From positions 9,140,683-9,204,682 of the forward strand of contig NC_054741.1 of assembly GCF_018143015.1 (NCBI RefSeq): DNA of 64,000 bases, in the 5' to 3' direction. The notes beneath the pieces were generated by a model. That model was given only the letters and a program-made list of their open reading frames with translations, was not told the DNA's origin and did no database searches. The translations under genes were made by a program, and so were the position numbers. Source of the DNA: Lytechinus variegatus (taxonomy: Eukaryota; Echinodermata; Echinoidea; Temnopleuroida; Toxopneustidae). Shown piece after piece: positions 36,900 to 46,574 of this stretch (position 1 is its first letter; the number at the start of each line of letters is the position of its first letter).

Positions 36900-37379
36900 A
36901 GGAGACATTGTGGTGAAATCTTTTCACAAGACTTATCGCGCAAAGCACCAAGCTGGGGTCTGGAAGAGCCCCCCACCACCTGCCTAGTTGGGTTTAAATC
37001 AATAGATCTAAACACATTACTTCAAATTTTGATTTTTTTTTTGTTATAAAAAATATATCACACCTGAGTAATAGATTACAAAAGCTGAGTCTTTGAGGAA
37101 ATCTTGGTTAGGAACAATTTACATACGTAAAGGTATATAAGAAAATATGTGGACTATACAAAAAACACTGCGATAAAACCTATCCATTAGCTGAAATATA
37201 AAGAATTGTTAACGTTATTCTCATTTAATGGAAAACAGAGGGATACATGGGTATGATCTAGCAAGATTTAAGACAACTTTGATAATATACTGATTAAGAT
37301 CAAATGATAATGAAATTTGTAAAAAGGAAGCAAAAGGTCATTTTGTATTCAGGTGTAAATTTGCTGAATGAAAACCTAC

Positions 37380-37562
37380 CTGATGGTGGATCAAAGAACA
37401 TTTCCCTAGTAACATGAATGCTACTGCCTCCTGCCATGCTGGTTTTCATGACATTATTCAGGCCAAATAATGTTGGTTCTATAAACAGTGCATCAATAAA
37501 AAAATCAAAAGTGAATCTGGCAACAGGGAATGGCATGGTTGTATAAACATTACAAGAGTTAG
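37380..37562 (-). CDS. Unassigned exon-like open segment
   Basis: A ttttccag acceptor and a CAG|gtaggt donor bound 183 nt with no stop on the minus strand. Translation includes NVYTTMPFPVARFTFDFF, then DALFIEPTLFGLNNV and HVTREMFFDPPS. Both flanking introns would be phase 1, a pattern common in extracellular modules. I do not recognise the family, and no neighbouring exons are seen. It lies beyond the CTSA stop codon, so it is not part of the normal CTSA protein. It could be a stray exon, part of another minus-strand gene, or chance. Confidence 0.35.
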
Positions 37563-38292
37563 CTGGAAAATGCATGATTGACAATTCTTAAATGAGAATT
37601 TCATCTAATTATTTATGTGACAATACGACATATGTACATGTGATGCCAGGCATCATTCAGAGAATTATAATATATACATTAAATTCATGATTGCACAATT
37701 TTGTTATTATAGTAGATTAGCTCACCAAATAAAATCACTCCACAACTGGAAAATTACTGTAAAATGGCACTTATTCAATGGCAATTTTTCATGGGCATTT
37801 CCATCTTTTGATCTAGGCCTTTTAATAATACAAAAATATCTGATATTCATTTTCCTCTTTATGTCAGAATGATGACATTCTCCTTTTATATAGTGCTTAG
37901 CACATTGGAGCAATGTCTCTTAGCAATTCATAGATATATCATCACCTTTGGTCAGGGGATACCGGCTTGCCCGAATAAAGGTCAATATAATAATTGGCCT
38001 GAATCCTAACATTTAGAACCAGGAAAACAATGCATCTGGGGTAAATTCCTGAATAGTTACCAAATTTCACCAAATTTACAAAATTTTAGCTATGGATATT
38101 TTTCATCATACTCCTCTAAGACATCAAATGAAAAATAACATGATAAAACGCAAAATGGGTGATTTCATGTTCAGTGTTGACCTTTTGGTGTTGGTGTTAG
38201 GTCAATTTTGACACGATTATAACACCAAATACAAAATGAAGATGGTCCCGAAAAGTCACTAGTTGTTGAGGTGTCAATGTGATCTGGGCTAA

Positions 38293-38435
38293 GTAACACA
38301 AAGGTTTGCGATGAATCGCAAATATGAAAGAACCGCACTGATTGGTCCCTGGTCAGTATTTAAACCTAATGCGCCTTTAACAATGATATTGATTGGTCAG
38401 TTCATTAAGCGATTGATCGCTAGTCTTTGTGTTAC
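38293..38435. mobile_element. 143-bp MITE, GTAACACAAAG ends
   Basis: gtaacacaaaggtttgcgat and the inverse gctagtctttgtgttac are the tips. The inner arms gcgatgaatcgc and gcgattgatcgc also pair. It lies just downstream of the CTSA stop codon. Confidence 0.65.
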
Positions 38436-38610
38436 GGAGCGCTGGATTAGTTTTAAAAACTCTGAATAAGTTTTGGAGCTAGGGGAAGCTAGCGTTGTGT
38501 ATTTTCATGACATCGCACCAGGGGAGTATAAAGAATATTGTTTGAAACCAGCTAACATGGAGATGAATCCTTGCGATATCACATATCTGTAACCTATATA
38601 CCAAGTCTAC

Positions 38611-38944
38611 TTATAAAGGTTGGTTATTCAGGAACTGCGTGATCATATGGTATGACTCAGCAGGCTTCCACATCGGGACCAAGTGACCTGACCCCTTCAC
38701 CGTGGCAACCGTCACATTCAAGAACTCATGGGCGAATCCAGCCACCTGCGTGCCAACCTTCCAGGGACGTCTGGACGTCTTTTCGGCTTGGTGGAGGTCC
38801 TTCACGAACCACTGCGCACCGAGGAAGTTGCAGACGATATCCGCATCGCCGTTGTAAAAGAGTCCCCTGTACTTGGTGAGCATTGATTCAATCAGCGGCT
38901 TGACAGACTGATATTGCATTGTGTAGTTACCACCGACAGCATCA
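38611..38944 (-). CDS. CTSA: CTSA last exon with catalytic Asp and His
   Basis: The final exon carries NGDADIVCN (acid) and [11 protein letters not shown] (base). It ends FLNNQPL followed by TAA at 38613-38611, matching the C-terminus of vertebrate CTSA (FLNKQPY). The acceptor is cccacag. Confidence 0.93.
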
Positions 38945-41900
38945 CTGTGGGGGATATAACCAAATAATACACATCATTGGAGGCATTAGTAAGAATTACT
39001 CACAATTACTCGGTGAGTGTAATTATTCTAATGCCTTGACATATACCCACATAACGTGCCATTTCTTGAAAAAAGTTTGCTTTTACATGTTTTTGGGGAC
39101 AGGTATGATATCCACTTGTCAATAGAAGTGGCCCCCTGGAATTGTATTTTTCATGAGATGTTTATGTGGATCCAAGTGATTTGATAAAGCATTTTCATCT
39201 CAAAACCAATGAAAGGGCAATAGAACTAGTCATTAGTAATAATAATAATAAATACAACAGGGTATTTGTATAGCGTTCTTGTTAGGCTCTCAAGGCACTC
39301 CTTTATTACCTTGGCTAGGCTAGTCTACTGATTCCAGCGCTCACAGCTCTTTTATGAAATACTTTCTGCCGGTATCCATCTACCTTACCTAGGTTGAGTG
39401 CAGCACAATGTGGATTAATTTCTTGTTGAAGAAAATTCCGCCATGGCCATGATTCAAACCCATGACCCTCTGATTCAAAGTCTGGAGATTGATCCACTGG
39501 ACCAAAACGCTCCACACACCACACATGAATGCCTGATCTCATGACAGATTTTAGCCAAACATTTTTTGAAGGATACATATTTATACCATTTTATATCAAT
39601 AATAATGGCCATGCATTGAGAAATAAATTTGAAGTTTAACCCTATCTAGGCCGGGGTAGTTTTGGAGTTCATATGGCCGAGAGGGGGGGGGGGGGAACTC
39701 TGTATCATGAAACGCCCCCCCATCCTGTTCATCATCAAGATAATCCTCTTCATGACTTACCTACAGACCTCCCAGGGCTGTACAGACGCAGGTATATGGA
39801 GAGCTAGCCTGACATCAGCCCGACCAAGATAGGTTGTAACAGCAGTAGTATCACTGCATTCAGGATCTCCTACTTTAGATGTCATGAAACCATGAGATGC
39901 ATAGTGCGTTAACCTCAAAGAGGAATTGGTCTGTGGCTGCATCAATACACAAGCAAACCATGAAAGAAAGATTTCAGTAACAGTAATGATAACAAAATGA
40001 ATTCAAACTTACTCAAACGTGAAGACAACCAGATGTTTGTGAGTATGTCTACATGTAAAAGCTATTGTACAGACTGAAGACAGAAGCACTGTTAAAGCAC
40101 AGACAAAAGTATTACTGAAAGGGAGCGGTGCTGAAAAAACCTGGCACAGTTATAGATTATTTGTTGAGTTGCATGCAAACTGGGCTTTGCCCATGCTTCT
40201 TATTGACCCATTGTGTAAATATATGCTGTCATCATGAAATTGGGCCAGAGTGCTCCTGTTTGGAAAGATTTATTTAAAGCTAATACAAACCAGCACCCAC
40301 CTCAGGCCTGAAACTACTAGTACCCAAATCTGGCCAGGTTACCCATAATGCAACATTCTGAATAGTGTATTCTTCACATGTAGGTCCACTGGAATAACAA
40401 CACTTTCTTCACTATTAAATACATAACTCATACCACAATTATTATATTACTAAGTATGCAAACAAGTATTTAATTCTCTTCATTATCTATTGTTTTAAGA
40501 CTAGATATATTTTACATGTATAACACACAGTCAATGGAAACCACAGTCAATGCTGGTCAGTTCGCTCTTGCTTTGAAAGTTCCTTGCACAAGAAGCACCG
40601 TTTCCTGTTAATCAATGAAAGCTAATTTTATTGTTTGATGTGGGCTATTTCATTTAAGGGGTATTGATCTCTCAGATATATAACAACAAAAAATGTACAA
40701 AAAAAATACCTTGTGAGAACTACTCACTTTTTCAAAATGCTTTGGATGTGGAGTCTTGTAATGGATTCCCAGTGAAGACCAAAGATCAAATTGATATCTT
40801 TTGGTTCGAGTAGGGATCCCTCCAGTACAGTCCTGATATATGTTGTAGGTGTTGATACCGCTTCTATATATGAATGATTCTGCTATATCACACTGTGGAT
40901 TCAAAACATAGTAAGAGAAGCATAAAATAATGAATGAAAACTCCTTGAGGGTTGTTTTGCAATTATTATTTTACTGCATTATTAAAAAAGCAATACTCAA
41001 CTATACCTAAAAATACCGAATTAGGTTACATTTTTTTAATAGAATATACACCCCATTTTTGGTTAATAGTCACAAAACAATAAATCATTGCATTTCAATA
41101 ATCAATTCTGATTTGAGAAAACAATTTCCTATGATTACAAATACTAAAGATGCACAGGCTTGATAATTGAAACAAGTGGAATGCCTCTGGCAGTCTCATC
41201 TGCATTACACTATTCAACGTGGCAGCAGTGCTGACATTGAAAACAACTACATGTACAATGAATGATTTTTTTTTTGAAAGAGAGAACAGACACACATTTG
41301 ATTTGTTCACCTCAGATGGCCTTTCACAAATTCCTAGTGGCCCGAAATTACATTTGTCCATTTGCTGTTACCTGATAGCCATAATATGAAACTCTGTGGA
41401 ATAGAGAATTACAAATGAATCTGACTTCAGATATATTGCATCTTATGGCAGCGATAACAGAGGGTGCTTCCAACGAAGAATAAAAACACTTCCAAAGGCT
41501 TATGCAATGAGCCAGGTGCTTTGCTATGTCAATCAAGATATTACCTTTTTGTTAGGTATACTTGAGCCCCCAGTTAGAAATTACCATAAAAAACAGCATC
41601 CAAACTGATTTGGTCTATACTTGCAAAATAACCTTGAAAGTTCATTGATCCTAATGACCTTTGACCTTGATGGTGATGACGACGACGATGATGATGATTG
41701 ATGAAGACAATGATGATGTTAACGATAATAAGGACAATAAATAAATAGTTTTCAAACTCAGTTTATACTTACAGCATCTTTGCATTGCTGGTCCGTAGGC
41801 TGGAAGAACCTACAAACACCATTTTCACAGCAATATGTCTGAAGATCATTCCAAACACTAAAAAAACACACATAAAAGTCATTATTGAAATATTTTAAAC

Positions 41901-44900
41901 ACGTAACAATGGAATGCAAATATAACTACTTAAATATAACAAAAAAAGGTTAATAAGAGTTGTATCCAGCAAAGTCGTGACCTAACAACAATCAAGTAAT
42001 TCAATTTAACCAATATATTTCATCTTTTTAGCAAATATGTGAAGATTGATTAAAAACACATCTTTCATGTCTGAGAATACAAATCTTTGAGGTTTTAAGG
42101 ATTATGTGATCATCTCATCATCTATGATACCATCATTTGCATCATCATCATCTTTATCATCATCAACCTCTTCATCATTATCATTACCATAATTATCACC
42201 ATCACCAACATTATCATCAGTCCCACCACCACCACCCCAACCACTATCATCAATCATCATCACCCAATCATCATCACCATCATCAGCTCTATGCATTCAC
42301 AACTTACTCCTGGTCAAACAGTGCATGATAGTAGCCAAAGTAGACGGCAGAATCATAATTGCTTGTTACGTTTAGTAGACCATTACCGATGGCAAAACCC
42401 TGAAATACAAACAAAATAAAACAAATATCAATCTGTCTCCTTTGAGCAATACAACATATCAGGGGCATGGATATGGAGGAGACTGTCACCGTCAGAAAAG
42501 CGACGCCTATCGTCTCACTCTCCTATGCAGGCGAGACAAAAGGAAAACAAGAACTAGATCTCCAATTGAATTGATGCATTTCCTTTCATAATTTTCATAG
42601 CTAGAGTTGGGACATAGATACTTCCATAGCCTTCCCCCTTTCTCCTCCTCCCTTCTCAGATGAAGAAATTCCCTATTCTGAACTAACCTCCAATTTAATT
42701 GATGTGTTTCCTTTCATAATCTTCAAAGCTAGAGTTGGGATGTAAATACCTCCATAGCTCTCGCCCGTAAGGTAAAAGGTGTTATTGAGGTATTCTGGAA
42801 ACTTGACAAAAAAATTCTGAAGAGCTTGGTAGTTGTCGTCTGCTACCTAAATACACAAAATTAATGAATATGATAAAATCAGTTAAAAAAAAATAATAAA
42901 TGTAAAATCTCAAAGGGATTGTGTGACTTGGATAGTATCTACCAGATATTCAACTATGAATTCACATTTCTGACCTCTGGTCAGTGTTGAAATGCAAATA
43001 AATTTCAATAAAGGAGTGGAACAGTCTCAAAACTCTTATGAAATCATTGCAATGATAACCGAATGAAATGAGGCATCTTAAATGAGAGCCTAGCAGACCC
43101 TTACGCACAGTCTGTACATAATACTAAATGAATGTAATCTTACAAAAATATTGACCTTTTTATCAGCTCTTTATGTTCTCATCTTCATAAGGGCCTCAAG
43201 ACATTTCGAGATTTCTTATTGATGACCTTTCATAACTATCTGCCTCCTGTGACGTCACTGTAACGTTGTAATCAATTCCGGAATCATGACGTAAGATTGG
43301 GTCCTTTCTAGCTAATTACAAGAATCTACCTTGGTTTTAAAGTATTTAATTTAATTTGTTTCTAGTTTCTACGTAGCATTTCCTGTCAATCTGTCCCAAA
43401 TTAAGCCAAAATTATCTTCAATGTGTATCTACTTTAACTAAGCCATTGCTATATCATAGCGAAAACAGGTGGCATTCTCATACAGTTAAAAAATAGATAG
43501 CATCCACACTTTAACTATTTTTTATCCACACTACAAAATCGTAGGTTTTTCCCTATTATTATTAATTATTCATGACAAAGAGAATCTTTTTCAAAATCCA
43601 TGGGACATACATAAATTATACTGGTTTTTTTTTGCAAAATCATTTTTCTAAATTTTTTAATGCAGAATCAAAGTATGTATAAACACATAGGATATGTAGG
43701 CTATGGGCACTCAATGAAAAGTCTTCTTGTCAATAAGTATCTCATCCAAAATTTTATTTGACTACGGTTATAGGATATTCACCCCCATTATGCTAAAGCA
43801 GGAAAAAATTGGGATATCTCACATACTAGTAACACAAGATCTGGTCACATTCGTACATATGGACAGTTATCACCATGACATATGATACTAAAAGGTTGTC
43901 TATTATAAAGACCAATAAGTGGAATGGGCTTTATAAACAGGTGGTCTGCGTGAACAGGTTCTTGCCTTGATATTCTACAAAGGAGACAATAAGGTTAAGG
44001 TCTTTATGGCCACATTACCCTGTCTTACAAAAGGTGGTTTCAAACCGCCTCGATCACAAGAATCCCCGTTAAATTACAAGAATCACTAGCCCAGCAGCCA
44101 CCCACGCCGGCGCGCCCAACGACATGCTGGGCTAAAAGTTCCCGTAATTTGCTTTCACATTGCCAAAATACCTGCGACCTTGGAAAAATCCCCACGAAAG
44201 TTCTCGTAATTTCGCCAAGTACCAACTATTTAGCGGGTATTTTCTTTCGGGGAAATTACGCGTAGTTTGCTTTCACATTACCAAAATACCTGGTATTTTC
44301 TGATCGGAGTAAATTTCCCGATCAGAGAATACCTGGAACTGGCGAACTTCGAGGCGGTCTGAAACCACCTAAAGAGTTGTGATTGATTCAAAGTGTCATA
44401 AAAATATATGAATCATAAATGATCGCAATTTGAGATGAAATTGATTTGAATTTGAGTTAAGGTTTCTATTCTTTCTGCAATGGGTCCCCCACTGTTTTTT
44501 TTATAGGACAGATACATGTAGCTGCTAAGAGTATTTACCTGATCATCATCCGTCTTGATGTCTCCTGAAGGTGAATAAGAGAAACCAACACCAGCTGGAC
44601 TCTCCAAGAAGATCACATTGGCCTGTTTGTTCCAGCTGTAATCGTTGAGGTACAGTGTAGCGCCATCGTTGTTCACCTGCAAAAACACAAGTGAAAAATC
44701 CTTGCATATGATTGGCTGAGAGAGCAATATTTTTCAATGAAAACCAATGAGGTTTTTTATTTTGTAAAGCCAAATATGGGTTGCTATTATTTTTTTCTTA
44801 ACAATTTTTTTATTTGGACTATAAATAATGAAATAAAATCTAAATTTTAGTACTGAACATAAACAACAAAAATTATAGGCACTAACACAAAGATTAGCTC

Positions 44901-46405
44901 AAGATATCATGAGGAAAATGTATTTGACAAAACTTATGTTAAGTTTACACAGAGACAAGTAACACCTTTATAGAGACAATGAAGGAAATATGTGTTTTTT
45001 TATATAAAACTTTTTGGGAGATGTATTACTAAACCTGCAATTTCGAAGAATTAATTGGATCATTAAACAAAAGTAAATTTAGAGTTTTTACAGTATCGTA
45101 ACATTTTCATTTGAAACCGAGCATAATGGGTCTTTTTCTAAATTGCTTCTCTCTGTCTTCTATGTGCATTAAAATGGATTTCCTCAGGGTTTTGTTCTCC
45201 TTTAATAGAGAATATTACAGACGTTACTTACATGAAACGGACCCAATTCTGAAAGATAGCCATCCAAGGAGCTACAGCCTGGTCCACCATTCAACCAAAG
45301 CACAACAGGATCCACAGATGGACTGCTCTGGGATTCAACAAACCTGAAGAAAAAAAAAATCATTCAATAAATAATAAAATAACTTGATTCAAGCAGAGGT
45401 AATGCATCAAGTGTTACAATATTTTTTTCTACATAAACTCTTTTCTAACAACCAATTATCAAATTAAATGTTACAATTTCCAAATAAAGAAAAACGAAAA
45501 GAAAAAAAATACGGAAGAAATAAAAACATAAAAAAAAATAATGTGAAGAAAGAAAGCGGGGAAAAATATAAAAAAGAAAAAAAGAAAATAGAAACAGGAG
45601 AGAAAGGGGAAACAAAAAAAAGCAAAAATAAGTCACAGAAAGAAAAAAAAAATGAAAATGGAAATAAAAGGGAAGAAAGATGAAGAATGAAAGAAAGATA
45701 AAAGATGAAAGAAAAAGATATTTAAAAAGAAGAAAGACAGACAGAAAGGAAGAAAAGAAGGAAAAAAGAAAGAAAGAAAGAAAGAAGGGAAAAAGAAAGA
45801 AAGAAAAAGAAAATGGAAGGAAAAGAGATAGGCCTAGACAAATAAAGGGAGAATAAAAAAAGATACCGATTACCATGGCATGAAGCATCATTGTTACTTC
45901 CAGTGGCCGTCAATTTTGAGCAAGGAGCGGGGCCATCATGTGATGATAATAATGTTTTCACTATTTCAAAATTACCATGCACTTATCTCATTCAAGACAA
46001 GAATATTATTATATTAATTTTGGCACACGTACCGGTATGCAATTATGATAATTCACGTGCTCAGCATAACAGTCTAGGTTGTAAGGTCTGAAAAGTTAAG
46101 TCTTGACTTAAGAAAAAGATTTAGAACGTTTTCAGAATACCGCGACAGCTAAGGCAAGGCGAGGCCGCCGGCCGGTGGGAACGGCGGCCAAGAGCAGAGC
46201 GGTAAGGCCCGCTCGCGATGACATGTTAATTCTATACTTGCCAATAATGAAACAGTTTGTCACCCGTCGCATTCAGATATCCAGAATATTGCTTGAAAGG
46301 TGGGGCTTCAGAAGGAATTCCAGGTAAATTTGTGACTTCATCTGGAGCATACGCTGCAAAGCATGAAGCTGCCAGGAGGAAACTGATTAAAATTCGATAA
46401 AGCAT
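38611..46405 (-). CDS. CTSA: Lysosomal protective protein, cathepsin A (serine carboxypeptidase, family S10)
   Basis: Nine exons on the minus strand join in frame: 46242-46405, 45232-45343, 44539-44676, 42688-42846, 42308-42399, 41773-41857, 40728-40892, 39761-39936, 38611-38944. The product is 474 residues, close to human CTSA. Residues 1-20 are a signal peptide ([20 protein letters not shown]). The oxyanion motif LNGGPGCSS is near residue 71. The nucleophile is serine 168 in TGESYGG, the acid is aspartate 399 in NGDADIVCN and the base is histidine 451 in [11 protein letters not shown]. Several N-glycosylation sequons fit a lysosomal glycoprotein. CTSA removes C-terminal residues from peptides and, in vertebrates, stabilises beta-galactosidase and neuraminidase-1. 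GESYGG replaces the commoner GESYAG. It is not a broken gene. Confidence 0.93.
39237..39525 (-). mobile_element. tRNA-derived SINE of the echinoderm SINE2 type
   Basis: On the minus strand the head has a tRNA A box (TGGTCCAGTGG, 39504-39493) and B box (GGTTTGAATCA, 39460-39450). A body follows with ccacattgtgctgcactcaa, and the element ends in an ATT/AAT tail at 39234-39257. The arrangement matches the Deu-type SINE family of Strongylocentrotus as I remember it. It lies in a CTSA intron. Confidence 0.7.
39636..39722. mobile_element. piggyBac-like element, truncated copy 3
   Basis: TTAACCCTATCTAGGCCGGG, as at 54434, followed by a poly-G run. Nearly all of the interior and the right end are lost. 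Confidence 0.7.
41168..41262 (+). mobile_element. Left end of a Helitron-like element in a CTSA intron
   Basis: aacaagtggaatgcctctgg, then gtctcatctgcatta and gcagcagtgctgac, are nearly identical to 58960-59030. A single core fragment with atgacctttgaccttgat lies at 41637-41680. Confidence 0.65.
41660..41745 (+). repeat. GAT/GAC microsatellite
   Basis: Imperfect gatgat and gacgac triplets extend the Helitron-like core fragment in a CTSA intron. Confidence 0.7.
42105..42290 (-). repeat. ATC microsatellite
   Basis: About 180 bp of imperfect atc and acc triplets ending 18 bp from the donor side of CTSA exon 42308-42399. Open frames here are repeat artefacts. Confidence 0.9.
42512..42537 (+). 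mobile_element. Solo terminal hairpin of a Helitron-like element
   Basis: The hairpin tip is gtctcactctcctatgcagg followed by cgagac. It matches the 3' hairpins at 24019 and 61796. Only the last ~50 bp of the element remain. Confidence 0.6.
42559..42632 (-). pseudogene. Relic copy of the 3' half of CTSA exon 4
   Basis: On the minus strand it reads [20 protein letters not shown], against [20 protein letters not shown] in the real exon. It lies 128 bp downstream. There is no acceptor, and after QLE comes atctag with no GT donor. It cannot be spliced as an exon. Confidence 0.8.
42688..42846 (-). CDS. CTSA: CTSA exon 4 with catalytic serine
   Basis: Fifty-three codons in phase 0 encode the nucleophile elbow [15 protein letters not shown] degenerate copy of the 3' half of this exon lies 128 bp away at about 42559-42632. 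Confidence 0.92.
44032..44370. mobile_element. 339-bp MITE, AGGTGGTTTCA ends
   Basis: aggtggtttcaaaccgcctc and the inverse gaggcggtctgaaaccacct are the tips. Inside, gtaatttgctttcaca and a variant repeat, with more GC than the flanking intron of CTSA. Confidence 0.85.
45481..45862 (+). repeat. 380-bp polypurine tract
   Basis: The plus strand is almost only A and G (gaaagaaa and gaaaaag blocks). It lies in CTSA intron 1. The long phenylalanine-rich frame on the other strand is an artefact of this tract. Confidence 0.9.
46138..46222. other. GC-rich patch in CTSA intron 1
   Basis: ggccgccggccggtgggaac and neighbouring CpGs stand out from the AT-rich surroundings, just inside the first intron. 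It may be a small promoter-proximal CpG patch or a transposon remnant. Confidence 0.35.
46242..46405 (-). CDS. CTSA: CTSA exon 1: start codon, signal peptide, GC donor
   Basis: ATG is at 46405-46403 and is followed directly by a hydrophobic leader. The exon must end after TG of the HYW tryptophan codon to stay in frame with exon 2 (FVESQ). That places the intron start at gcaagt (46241-46236), a GC-AG intron with the usual GC-donor consensus. Using the nearby GT instead (after CAA) gives an immediate TGA in exon 2. Confidence 0.88.
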
Positions 46406-46447
46406 TTTGGCAGATTCACTGGATCTCTACTATCAAGTCTTGGTCTT

Positions 46448-46457
46448 GTCACGTGAG
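46448..46457. promoter_or_regulatory. CLEAR-like E-box upstream of CTSA
   Basis: GTCACGTGAG lies 43-52 bases upstream of the CTSA ATG. Nine of ten bases agree with the palindromic CLEAR site bound by TFEB/MITF factors, which switch on lysosomal genes, CTSA included, in vertebrates. A second, weaker E-box (GTCACATGAT) is at 46471-46480. Confidence 0.6.
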
Positions 46458-46525
46458 AGTAGCGGTATTGGTCACATGATCCGTACCGTACAGCAGCGCT
46501 CATGTAACGAGATTATTTTTCACTG

Positions 46526-46574
46526 CATCATGATCATAGAGTTATATAAACTTATTAACTCTATGATCATGATG
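46526..46574. other. 19-bp perfect inverted repeat upstream of CTSA
   Basis: catcatgatcatagagtta and its inverse are separated by 11 bases, about 120-170 bp upstream of the CTSA start codon. Function unknown; it could be a dimer-binding site or a tiny foldback. Confidence 0.8.

Larger units (their letters stand above)
30005..38610. other. Region between the NTPase gene and CTSA (convergent 3' ends)
   Basis: The two genes point towards each other here. The first kilobases may be 3' untranslated sequence of the NTPase gene, since AATAAA occurs at 30346-30351 and again near 31706 and 32190. The rest is mainly short inverted-repeat elements, listed separately, and one unassigned exon-like segment at 37380-37562. 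No confident gene is seen. Confidence 0.6.

Noticed and set aside
36686..37049. 109- and 61-residue frames
   Set aside because: They run across the TTGCAGAAAGAG MITE and have no exon-like borders.
42102..42328. His-rich and Asp-rich frames
   Set aside because: ATC microsatellite read in two directions.
43250..43257. Perfect CRE palindrome TGACGTCA in a CTSA intron
   Set aside because: An isolated 8-mer is expected by chance in a window this size, and it is far from the promoter.
45445..45982. 148-residue Phe/Leu/Ser-rich frame resembling a membrane protein
   Set aside because: It is the complement of the polypurine tract. The composition explains the apparent hydrophobicity.
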